Positions 56,869-64,000 of a stretch of DNA of 64,000 bases are shown piece by piece. The DNA is from Dielma sp000508965 (GTDB lineage Bacteria > Bacillota_I > Bacilli_A > Erysipelotrichales > Erysipelotrichaceae), in contig BAHV02000018.1 in NCBI GenBank assembly GCA_000508965.1, positions 1-64,000 of the forward strand, in the 5' to 3' direction. Under the pieces are notes generated by a model. The model did not search any database and was not told where the DNA came from. It saw only the letters and a list, made by a program, of their open reading frames with translations. A program made the position numbers and the translations under genes. Position 1 is the stretch's first letter; the number at the start of each line of letters is the position of its first letter.

Positions 56869-57606
56869 CTATTTCAGTTTTAATAATCGTGCAGCATTTT
56901 GATAAAATATTTTATCCATCGCAGCCGCAGACAGATTCAGCGAATTGAATTTCATGATTGATAAATTAGTAAAATTACTTGGATAATTCGATCCATATAA
57001 GAATTTATCAACCGGTAATTCTTTAAACATCTTATGCAATGCCGGTACCTCGGTTTCATATGAAGTTTCAAGCATCAGATTATCAGTGCCTTCTTCTTTG
57101 CATAAATCAACCGTTCCATACGTATAATCTGTGCCGCCCATATGCAGAATCACAAATTGTACCTTTGGATAACGATGAGTGTAATAAACCCATTGCTCAG
57201 GCATTGTATAAAATCCCTGTCCGCAGAACAGCTTAACGATCAGTCCCTTTGCTTCACAGATCTCTAAGATCGGCTCAATGTTATAAGCAAATTTCTCTGG
57301 CCGATAGCCATGTTCCAGCGAATTAAATTCAATCATTTTAATTTCATCAGCCGACGCGATTCGTCTGACTTCCTCAACGGCATCATCAAGCTTAGGATTA
57401 ATCACTGCGCAGCCAATCAATTTATCTGGATATTGGCGAACCAGCTCAATAATTTTATCATTGGCCGCAGACATACTCGCGCCATAAAACGTAGACACAA
57501 CTCTTTGATCAATCTTATTTTCTTCCATATCCTGAAGCAATCCAGTCACATCGTATTCTTTGGTGATCGGATCACGGTCAAGATGGGCATGAAAATCCAG
57601 CACCAT
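56869..57606 (-). CDS. Amidohydrolase_2-family metal-dependent hydrolase (paralogue A)
   Basis: A 245-residue TIM-barrel enzyme. Metal and active-site elements: VLDFHAHLDR at the N-terminus, VKLFCGQGF, VILHMGGTDYT and FLYGSNYPSN (the conserved Asp seen in many members is Asn here, G-S-N-Y-P). The family includes lactonases and decarboxylases. A second, related enzyme lies at 59736. GGAGG is before the ATG. Confidence 0.88.
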   Translation of the reverse strand: MVLDFHAHLDRDPITKEYDVTGLLQDMEENKIDQRVVSTFYGASMSAANDKIIELVRQYPDKLIGCAVINPKLDDAVEEVRRIASADEIKMIEFNSLEHGYRPEKFAYNIEPILEICEAKGLIVKLFCGQGFYTMPEQWVYYTHRYPKVQFVILHMGGTDYTYGTVDLCKEEGTDNLMLETSYETEVPALHKMFKELPVDKFLYGSNYPSNFTNLSIMKFNSLNLSAAAMDKIFYQNAARLLKLK

Positions 57607-57627
57607 ATACCTACCTCCAATTTCTTT

Positions 57628-59223
57628 TTATAAAATACCAACGAATACACCAACGATACCAAGCATGATTGTAAGTACCATCAGCAGGATAATGTTAACC
57701 TTTTTCTTATCAATCAGCCAATACATCAATAATGTATAAAGCAGCGGAATCAGATTTGGCATTAAGCCATCTAATACTTCCTGAAGAGCGATTACAGTAT
57801 CACCCTGTGTATAAGAGATATTTAAAGTTACATAAACTAACGCAGAAATAAAGCCGCCGCAGACAGTAAATGCCGCGATACCTGCATATTTAGTCAGACG
57901 GTCAAGCATACCGCCTTCCTGAAGATTTGCCACTAATGCTAAACCGCCTTCATAGCCTTTAAAAATACCGAAATAACGAACCCCCATACCAACGATCGTC
58001 ATTACCGCAAAAAACAGAATCGAACCGATCGGACTGATATAATTGCTGGCAGCTACCATTGAACAGGCAAGACCCGCCATGATCGGACGCAATGTACCAT
58101 GAATCAGTGAATCTCCGACACCGGCTAAAGGTCCCATCAATGCTACTTTGATCGCATTAATTGAATCGACATCGATATCGCCGACTTTAGCGTTTCGTTC
58201 TTCCATCGCACAGGAGATACCAATACAGAATGATGCCATACGGCCTTCAGTTAAAAACAGTTCACAGTGACGCTGATAAGCTTTCGCACGTTCTTCTTTA
58301 TCGTCATAAACCTTATCAAGAACCGGAATCATGCCCTGTAAGAAGCCATCTGCTTCCTGACGAGTTGTACAGTTACCGCTCTCAATTGCCAATGCGTATT
58401 TGAATGTACGCCACAAATCTTTCTTTTCGACAACACAATAGGATCGATCGCCGTTTTCAGCTTCATAATCACTGGCTTCAAATTCTTCATCCTGACTCTT
58501 TTTCTTATCCGCATAGTAATTCAAGCCTACGCAGATGATCGCGATCAATGCGATACCAATCATATTGATGCCTAAATAAGAAGCAAACAGGAAACCAACT
58601 AAGAAATAAGGCCAAGAGCTTTTATCTTTAACAGAACCAAGCAGCAAGGCAACACCGACAGCACCAAGCAAACCGCCGCCGGCCGCGATACCGTCAATCA
58701 GCCATGGTGGAATAATATCAATGAATGCCTGAACATAACTGGCTCCGAAATAGACACCTACAAAGGTCGGTACACCAAAACAAATATATTCAATTACTGA
58801 TGGAATAATCGATGTCCATAAAATTACTTTCTTTGGATTTGCTTCAGCCGCAGCCTTATCGACCTGACGCTGAGTAATCTCATAAATCGTAGAATTTCTT
58901 GTCTGACGGAAAATTTGACCGACAAATGAAATCGGCAGTGCCGTTGCGATACCGACTTCAACACTTCCTGTCGCACAAGCTAATGCGGTTGCCAAGCCGG
59001 CGCTGATTGTTTCATCAGGCGGAATCGCGGTACCTACGAAAATTACGGCTAAGAACATTAACTCAACCGCGCAGCCAACTTGTAAGCCCATAGTCAGATC
59101 ACCGAATACCAAACCTACCAATGGCCCGATTACGATCGGACGATATAGGAATGTATGCAGGAATGCTTTATCTAAGAAACCAAGCCAAACGATAATAGAC
59201 GTTAATAATGCTTCTATAAACAT
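57628..59223 (-). CDS. PTS EIIC-EIID fusion, mannose family
   Basis: A 531-residue membrane protein. Residues about 1-235 are a complete EIIC: IVIGPLVGLVFGDLTMGLQVGCAVEL, TAIPPDETISAGLATALA. A charged linker (about 238-268) leads into a complete EIID: LWRTFKYALAIESGNCTTRQEADGFLQGMIPVL, GRMASFCIGISCAMEER, LMGPLAGVGDSLIHGTLRPI. EIIC and EIID are usually separate genes, so the fusion is unusual. There is no frame break between the halves. Confidence 0.92.
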   Translation of the reverse strand: MFIEALLTSIIVWLGFLDKAFLHTFLYRPIVIGPLVGLVFGDLTMGLQVGCAVELMFLAVIFVGTAIPPDETISAGLATALACATGSVEVGIATALPISFVGQIFRQTRNSTIYEITQRQVDKAAAEANPKKVILWTSIIPSVIEYICFGVPTFVGVYFGASYVQAFIDIIPPWLIDGIAAGGGLLGAVGVALLLGSVKDKSSWPYFLVGFLFASYLGINMIGIALIAIICVGLNYYADKKKSQDEEFEASDYEAENGDRSYCVVEKKDLWRTFKYALAIESGNCTTRQEADGFLQGMIPVLDKVYDDKEERAKAYQRHCELFLTEGRMASFCIGISCAMEERNAKVGDIDVDSINAIKVALMGPLAGVGDSLIHGTLRPIMAGLACSMVAASNYISPIGSILFFAVMTIVGMGVRYFGIFKGYEGGLALVANLQEGGMLDRLTKYAGIAAFTVCGGFISALVYVTLNISYTQGDTVIALQEVLDGLMPNLIPLLYTLLMYWLIDKKKVNIILLMVLTIMLGIVGVFVGIL

Positions 59224-59251
59224 GGTATTTCCTCCCTCGTCTAAATTTCAA

Positions 59252-59746
59252 TTATCCTAATTTTTTATTAATCAATTCGATAGGGTCTTTTGCCTTCTCC
59301 TCAGGAATTGCCTTGACCTCCAACTTTATCCCCTTGCTGTCAAGACTGCGGATCGCTTCAACATCACCCGGTTCGACATAAATATAATCAAGCAGCTTAG
59401 TTCTGCCAACTTCTGATTTAGAATTTGAGATATTCCCGATAATAATGCGGTCAATCTTTAATCCCATTTCTACTAAAGCATTGGCTTCTTTAGGATTTCT
59501 GACCAGCATCAATACATTGGTATTACTCTGATCGTCATTAACCCGTTTCACAGCATCTTCTTTGCTTAATATTTCAAGCTTAATGCCTGATGGTACAGCG
59601 AATTTCAGAATCATCTGCTGTGTTTTATCACCGGCAGCTTTATCATCAACAACCATGATCATTTTGGCTGCCGCGTCTTTGATCCATTTGGTAACAATCT
59701 GACCATGAATCAGACGATCATCAATTCTGAAGACATTAATGTTCAT
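59252..59746 (-). CDS. PTS EIIB, mannose/sorbose family
   Basis: A 164-residue EIIB starting MNINVFRIDDRLIHGQIV; the active His is in RIDDRLIHGQ. I chose the second ATG because GGGAGG lies eight bases before it. VVDDKAAGDK, LILRNPKEA-type strands and IGNISNSKSEVGRTKL follow as in the family. It overlaps the amidohydrolase gene by 11 bases. Confidence 0.93.
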   Translation of the reverse strand: MNINVFRIDDRLIHGQIVTKWIKDAAAKMIMVVDDKAAGDKTQQMILKFAVPSGIKLEILSKEDAVKRVNDDQSNTNVLMLVRNPKEANALVEMGLKIDRIIIGNISNSKSEVGRTKLLDYIYVEPGDVEAIRSLDSKGIKLEVKAIPEEKAKDPIELINKKLG

Positions 59747-60488
59747 TTTCATTTCCTCCCTTTATGGTCCATAACTGTTCCGCGTTTTTATAGAATACAT
59801 CCTCAAGCTCGGCATCTGTAAAGCCCATCTGATAAATTTTCTGAATTTCACATTCTACTGATTTATACGGCCAGTCTGTACCGAATACGATGCGTTTAGA
59901 ACCAACACAATCTTTGACCTTCTTAAGCACATCTGCCTCATAAACGACAGATGTTTCAAGATAAATATTAGGAATATCACGAACCGCTTCAATGACGCTG
60001 TACGCAAACTCGCGGCAGCCCATATGGGTGAATACAAACCTTAGATTGGGATGCTTTTTCGCATAACGAATCCAGGCAAAGGGGGTACTTAAAGGGCTGG
60101 TACCGACATGCGTCTGAACATGAACGCCATATTGTTCGATGCGTGTGAGAACTTCCTCTAACTGCGGAGTATTATCTGCATAATAGCCATTCTTCCAGGA
60201 ATGAAATTTAACTGCCTTATATTTTCTTTCACCGAGGCATAAATCAATTTCCTGCAGCGCGTCCGGCGCTTTTGGATTAATAAAAGCATAGGGATAAATC
60301 CGATCAGGGTATTGAAGATGTGCCTCATATACTAAATCGTTTTGAATTCGGTTTACCGTGCCGGATAAACTGCTGATGCCGATCTTGGCAATTCCATAAT
60401 GATCCATATCCTTGATCAGATCATCAGCGGAATTAAGATCCCCTGAACTTGTTTTTCCCATATGTCCGTGAATATCATACATGATCAT
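59736..60488 (-). CDS. Amidohydrolase_2-family metal-dependent hydrolase (paralogue B), first gene of operon
   Basis: A 250-residue TIM-barrel enzyme: MYDIHGHMGK at the start, VKFHSWKNGYY, VHVQTHVGTSP, FVFTHMGCREFAY, and FGTDWPYKS with the catalytic Asp intact. It resembles paralogue A in layout but not closely, so the two likely act at different steps. As first gene of the operon its GGAGGTG ribosome site follows the main promoter. Confidence 0.9.
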   Translation of the reverse strand: MIMYDIHGHMGKTSSGDLNSADDLIKDMDHYGIAKIGISSLSGTVNRIQNDLVYEAHLQYPDRIYPYAFINPKAPDALQEIDLCLGERKYKAVKFHSWKNGYYADNTPQLEEVLTRIEQYGVHVQTHVGTSPLSTPFAWIRYAKKHPNLRFVFTHMGCREFAYSVIEAVRDIPNIYLETSVVYEADVLKKVKDCVGSKRIVFGTDWPYKSVECEIQKIYQMGFTDAELEDVFYKNAEQLWTIKGGNENEH

Positions 60489-60511
60489 GGTTATAACACC
60501 TCCTGTCTCTT

Positions 60512-60551
60512 GTTATAACTATATACTAACTTGTTATATCTAGTTTGTCAA
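60512..60551 (-). promoter_or_regulatory. PTS operon promoter with dyad operator
   Basis: TTGACA (60551-60546), a 17-bp spacer and TAGTAT (60528-60523) form a near-consensus promoter. TATAAC and GTTATA form a dyad around the -10 region, and TATAACAAG occurs twice; a likely GntR site. Confidence 0.85.
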
Positions 60552-60686
60552 GATATACTATCAATTTCATAGATCATTTTATATATCCATTGTAAAAACC
60601 TCCTGAATCACTACTATATATGGATAAATTGAGCGATTTATACCCCATCAGCTATGAGATTTAAGCTTTTTATACTGAAATCATTC

Positions 60687-60740
60687 AAAAAAAGAACACC
60701 CAACCTTACTGCCGCCCTGTTATGACGCAGTTGCCAGGTG
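60687..60740 (-). terminator. YitT terminator (imperfect)
   Basis: CACC/GGTG and an inner CAACTGC/GCAGT-type pairing close a long hairpin, followed on the minus strand by TTCTTTTTTT. The stem is imperfect. 60552-60686 holds nothing else I recognise. Confidence 0.6.
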
Positions 60741-60782
60741 AATCATCCATCTTATTATGACATGTTATATTTTTATGCCTGA

Positions 60783-61643
60783 TCAAAAGCGTTTTTCATA
60801 ATTGCCGACAATTTCATTTCCCTCACTCAAGATGATAAAAGCGTTGGGGTCTAACGCTAAAACACATTGCTTCAGCATGCCGGCTTCATATTTTGAAAGG
60901 ATGGTAATAAACACATCGGTCTCTTCATTCGTATACACGCCCATTCCCTGCCAGCTTGTAACACCGCGGCCCAGTTCAGTCAGTACCTTTTGCTTGACTT
61001 CTTGATGTTTAGTGATAACCATCGCTTTTACAATAATATTTTGTGTATGGATCTTATCCATTGCCAGCGCAAATACTACTGCGTAGATAATAGAATAGAT
61101 TGCATTTGAAAAGGAAAATGCAAAAGCACAATATGTGTAGACAAGAGCATTAATTACGATTGAAAGCCTGCCAACCGTAAAGGTTTTTGAACGCATCGCA
61201 AAAAAGACACCGAGAATATCTGCACCTGCTCCGCTGCCGCCTGCCTTCAGACATAAGCCTGTCCCATAACCGCCGATCAAACCGGCAATGATCATGCTTG
61301 TCAGCGGATCTTTGAGAATCGCTGTTTCAGGAATTGGCACAATTGAAAAAGTAATTGTCTGAACGATGATTGAAAGCAGCGTCAATACAAAAAACTTTTT
61401 AGAAATACTTTTATATGCGATTAAAAATAAAGGTATATTCAACAAAAAATTAATGATACCGGCAATATCAAAATTAAATTCAAAATGAAAGAGTTCCGTC
61501 AGCAGTGTTCTGATAATCTGCGCGATTCCGATGATTCCGCCATTATATACATGCATGGGAACCACAAATAAATTAACTGCCATACCAAATAAAAAAGAAC
61601 CAGCGATTACATATAAGAAATTAGACGTCCATTTACTCTGCAT
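60783..61643 (-). CDS. YitT-family membrane protein (DUF161/DUF2179)
   Basis: A 286-residue protein. About five to six TM helices cover residues 1-200, with the family motif VVPMHVYNGGIIGIAQI and LKAGGSGAGADILGVFFAMR. The C-terminal DUF2179 domain (AMVITKHQEVKQKVLTELGRGVTSWQG) lies inside the cell. YitT proteins are common in Firmicutes; transport of an unknown solute is assumed. Single gene. Confidence 0.92.
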   Translation of the reverse strand: MQSKWTSNFLYVIAGSFLFGMAVNLFVVPMHVYNGGIIGIAQIIRTLLTELFHFEFNFDIAGIINFLLNIPLFLIAYKSISKKFFVLTLLSIIVQTITFSIVPIPETAILKDPLTSMIIAGLIGGYGTGLCLKAGGSGAGADILGVFFAMRSKTFTVGRLSIVINALVYTYCAFAFSFSNAIYSIIYAVVFALAMDKIHTQNIIVKAMVITKHQEVKQKVLTELGRGVTSWQGMGVYTNEETDVFITILSKYEAGMLKQCVLALDPNAFIILSEGNEIVGNYEKRF

Positions 61644-61675
61644 ACCTTAACCTCCCGCAATGAGCAACAATACTG

Positions 61676-61687
61676 ATATATTATAAC
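61676..61687 (-). promoter_or_regulatory. yitT extended -10 promoter
   Basis: TGTTATAAT fits the extended -10 pattern about 37 bases before the ATG, with no clear -35. Confidence 0.55.
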
Positions 61688-61689
61688 AT

Positions 61690-62010
61690 ATATCATTAAC
61701 TTATTATATCATGTAAGAGGGAGAATAAGAATATACAAATATCCAACGTCTGAAATCAGATTCTATACAAAACAATTGTAACTATTCTTTTTCACATATG
61801 CATTACCGCTTTTGCCGATAGGAAGGGCACAGTGCGTTATTTGTCAGAGTGCGGCTGTTTATCTCAGTATAACCGCAAATCACAATTTTCTATACCCTCA
61901 TATATGGCGGGCAGCAGGTTACACTGTCATAGGTAATTCTGTCTTGTTGTTTTTGCGGCAGATGGAAAAGCAATAACTTTTGCATACTAAATTGCCTTAA
62001 AATTAAAAAT
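61690..62010. other. Gene-free stretch between yitT and dnaJ, nothing recognised
   Basis: No frame with a ribosome site, no clear RNA family and no repeat larger than short dyads. It may hold only the yitT 5' region and the dnaJ 3' end. Confidence 0.6.
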
Positions 62011-62037
62011 AAAAATCTCAGCAATGCCGAGATTTTT
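62011..62037. terminator. dnaK-dnaJ operon terminator (bidirectional-type)
   Basis: AAAAATCTC, one mismatch, GC and GC, one mismatch, GAGATTTTT form a stem with T or A tracts on both sides, just after the dnaJ stop. Confidence 0.9.
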
Positions 62038-62039
62038 TA

Positions 62040-63149
62040 CTATTTCTTAAATGCTTTTTTAAACTTATCAAATGGTGATTCACTTGTCTTGCTGTTCTTT
62101 AATTTTTCATAGTATTCTTTTTCTTCACGAGACAGCTTAGTCGGAATCTCCACTTTTACTTCTACATACTGATCCCCTTGACCGCCGCGAGGGGCTTTAA
62201 CACCCTTACCGCGCAGCCGGAATTGAGTACCATGCTGAGTACCGGCCGGAATCGTCAATTCAACATCACCGTAAACGGTCGGCACATCAACACTGCAGCC
62301 TAATGTCGCATCAACAGCGCTGATTGGCACTGAGATACGAATATCATTGCCGTCACGGACAAAATTAGGATGACGGTTTACATTAATTTCAATGTATAAA
62401 TCACCGTTCGGCCCTCCGTTAGTACCCCGCTCGCCTTTATTGGCTACACGGATCTGCTGACCGGACTGAATCCCTGCCGGAATCTTAATTTCCAGCTTAA
62501 CACGCTTATGCTCATAGCCGCGGCCATGGCATTTCGGACATTTATTTTTGATTTGCTTACCAGTACCGTTACATTCCGGACAGATGGAGTTGGTCATGAA
62601 AACCCCAAATGGAGTTCTTGACTGCTGCTGAATCTGACCGGTGCCGTTACATCTTGAGCATGACTGAATATCATCTTTGCTGCGCGCACCGCTGCCCAAA
62701 CACTCACTGCACTGTTCATCCACTTCCAGCGTAATTTCTTCACTCTTGCCAAATACCGCGTCCATGAAATCAATCCGCATCTGCATGAAGCGGTCATTTC
62801 CTTTGCGCGGTCCTGTTGACTGACGGCGTGAAGATGTTCCGCCGCCGAAGAAAGACCCAAAAATATCACTGAAATCATCAAAACCAGCGCCTGAGAAGCC
62901 GCCGGCACCGCCGCCAAAAGCGCCGTCCATGCCCGCATGACCAAACTGATCATAATTTGCTTTCTTTTGAGGATCGCTTAACACCTCATAGGCTTCATTA
63001 ATTTCCTTAAACTTTTCCTCAGCGCCTGCTTCTTTATTCACATCAGGATGATACTTCTTCGCCAGGGAACGGTATGCTTTTTTTATTTCAGCCTCACTTG
63101 CACCCTTGCTGAGTCCAAGCACCTCATAATAATCTCTTTTTTCCATAGA
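62040..63149 (-). CDS. dnaJ: Chaperone DnaJ
   Basis: A 369-residue co-chaperone from [22 protein letters not shown] precedes it. J-domain with [10 protein letters not shown] (HPD), then a Gly/Phe-rich region ([14 protein letters not shown]), the zinc domain with four CxxCxGxG repeats ([32 protein letters not shown]) and a C-terminal substrate domain. It stimulates DnaK ATPase. Normal length. It follows dnaK closely. Confidence 0.98.
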   Translation of the reverse strand, partial: SMEKRDYYEVLGLSKGASEAEIKKAYRSLAKKYHPDVNKEAGAEEKFKEINEAYEVLSDPQKKANYDQFGHAGMDGAFGGGAGGFSGAGFDDFSDIFGSFFGGGTSSRRQSTGPRKGNDRFMQMRIDFMDAVFGKSEEITLEVDEQCSECLGSGARSKDDIQSCSRCNGTGQIQQQSRTPFGVFMTNSICPECNGTGKQIKNKCPKCHGRGYEHKRVKLEIKIPAGIQSGQQIRVANKGERGTNGGPNGDLYIEINVNRHPNFVRDGNDIRISVPISAVDATLGCSVDVPTVYGDVELTIPAGTQHGTQFRLRGKGVKAPRGGQGDQYVEVKVEIPTKLSREEKEYYEKLKNSKTSESPFDKFKKAFKK

Positions 63150-63176
63150 ATCACCCTTGACCTTTATTCTCTTGTT

Positions 63177-63213
63177 AAACACGAAATTCTAGCGATGGCT
63201 AGAATTCGTGTTT
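63177..63213. other. Hairpin in the dnaK-dnaJ gap
   Basis: AAACACGAAATTCTAGC and GCTAGAATTCGTGTTT pair almost fully with one bulged base. No long T-run follows, so it probably sets partial termination or mRNA stability between the two genes. Confidence 0.75.
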
Positions 63214-63224
63214 CTATAAACTGC

Positions 63225-64000
63225 TTAGTTCTTTTCTTTAAAATCAGCGTCCACAACGTTATCATCGTTGTTATTTGCCGAACCAGCGTCAGCACCCTGC
63301 TGGGCCTGCTGCTGATACATTGCTTCACTGGCAGCCTGTGCAGCTTTTTCAAGTGCATCCAGCTTAGATTTTACAGACTCCATATCGTTTTCGTCAAGAG
63401 CTTTTTGCAGTTCATCACGAAGCTTCATTGTTTCTTCCTTCTGCTTAGCGTCGATCTTATCGCCGGCTTCAGCGATTGAAGTATCAATTTGGTTGATGAA
63501 CGCTTCTGCCTTATTCTTTAATTCAGCATCTTCTTTACGCTTTTCATCTTCAGCCTTATGTTCTTCAGCTTCCTTGACCATACGTTCAATTTCTTCATCG
63601 CTTAAACCTGAAGAATTAGAAATCGTAATAGACTGTTTCTTGTTAGTACCTTTATCCAATGCAGATACGTGTACGATGCCGTTAACGTCAATATCGAAAG
63701 TAACTTCAATCTGAGGAATACCACGGCGTGCCGGTGCGATACCGTCTAACTTAAACATACCTAATGTCTTATTATCGTTAGCCATTGGTCTTTCACCCTG
63801 CAATACATGAATATCTACGGCCGGCTGATTATCAGCAGCTGTTGAGAAGATCTGTGATTTACTTGTAGGAATCGTTGTATTTCTAGGAATCAATACTGTC
63901 ATTACATTACCCATCGTTTCGATACCCAATGACAATGGTGTAACGTCCAGCAATAATACGTCTTTAACATCACCGCTGATGACACCGCCCTGGATAGCGG
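63225..64000 (-). CDS. dnaK: Chaperone DnaK, 5' part missing (C-terminal 258 residues)
   Basis: The frame enters from the right edge as [20 protein letters not shown] and contains the conserved interdomain linker [17 protein letters not shown], the beta-sandwich substrate domain ([25 protein letters not shown]), the helical lid and the acidic [16 protein letters not shown] end. Hsp70 chaperone; the N-terminal ATPase lies outside the window. hrcA and grpE are expected upstream, beyond the edge. Confidence 0.98.
   Translation of the reverse strand, partial: AIQGGVISGDVKDVLLLDVTPLSLGIETMGNVMTVLIPRNTTIPTSKSQIFSTAADNQPAVDIHVLQGERPMANDNKTLGMFKLDGIAPARRGIPQIEVTFDIDVNGIVHVSALDKGTNKKQSITISNSSGLSDEEIERMVKEAEEHKAEDEKRKEDAELKNKAEAFINQIDTSIAEAGDKIDAKQKEETMKLRDELQKALDENDMESVKSKLDALEKAAQAASEAMYQQQAQQGADAGSANNNDDNVVDADFKEKN

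Noticed and set aside
63177..63213. True terminator between dnaK and dnaJ
   Set aside because: Strong hairpin but no T-run; dnaJ has no separate promoter visible, so full termination is unlikely.

Overview
The window joins the right-hand part of an integrated siphovirus-type prophage (1 to about 34,720) to a stretch of host chromosome (about 34,725 to 64,000). The host looks like a low-GC Bacillota. It has strong AGGAGG-type ribosome sites, T-run hairpin terminators, a lipoprotein-anchored ABC importer with a YesMN-type two-component system, a mannose-family PTS, YitT and adjacent dnaK-dnaJ. The style fits Erysipelotrichia or a related gut Firmicute, but no marker here settles the genus. TGA is clearly a stop codon, since many genes overlap as ATGA.

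Prophage, read right to left: tRNA-Glu (attachment site), a plus-strand tyrosine integrase, and a lysogeny module made of a membrane-anchored DEDDh exonuclease, a 48-aa gene and a TTG-started HTH repressor. Next comes a divergent switch with three related operators. The leftward early operon follows: small proteins, a glucosaminidase-like protein with a TM partner, SMC-like ATPase, Sak4-like ATPase, DUF669, SF2 helicase, primase-helicase with an iteron/hairpin candidate origin, RusA and the PcfK/PcfJ pair. A DUF1492 late regulator, a structured gap and the packaging/head/tail genes come next, from terminase through portal, MuF with a C-terminal metallopeptidase, scaffold, capsid, connectors, tail tube, frameshifted tail chaperone and tape measure to the tail tip. 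The last tail gene runs off the left edge, and no holin or endolysin is in view.

Host, all on the minus strand. 34,883-41,222 is a three-gene ABC importer beside a histidine kinase/AraC-type regulator pair. 41,326-52,457 is a tightly overlapping surface operon: a DivIVA-like protein, two secreted proteins sharing an unrecognised domain, two single-pass membrane proteins, a sugar-phosphate transferase, an O-antigen-ligase-like protein, a GT2 glycosyltransferase and a DUF1307 lipoprotein. It starts with a promoter inside a 26-bp palindrome and a leader able to fold as terminator or alternative pairing. 53,796-60,488 is a GntR regulator beside a mannose-family PTS (with EIIC and EIID fused) and four enzymes, which looks like a catabolic route for an unknown sugar. 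YitT, dnaJ and the 3' part of dnaK close the window.

Best candidates for undescribed biology: the DivIVA-led surface operon and its shared GNDN domain, the MuF capsid protein carrying a HESGH metallopeptidase domain followed by two tiny genes, the membrane-anchored exonuclease between repressor and integrase, and the PTS/amidohydrolase pathway.
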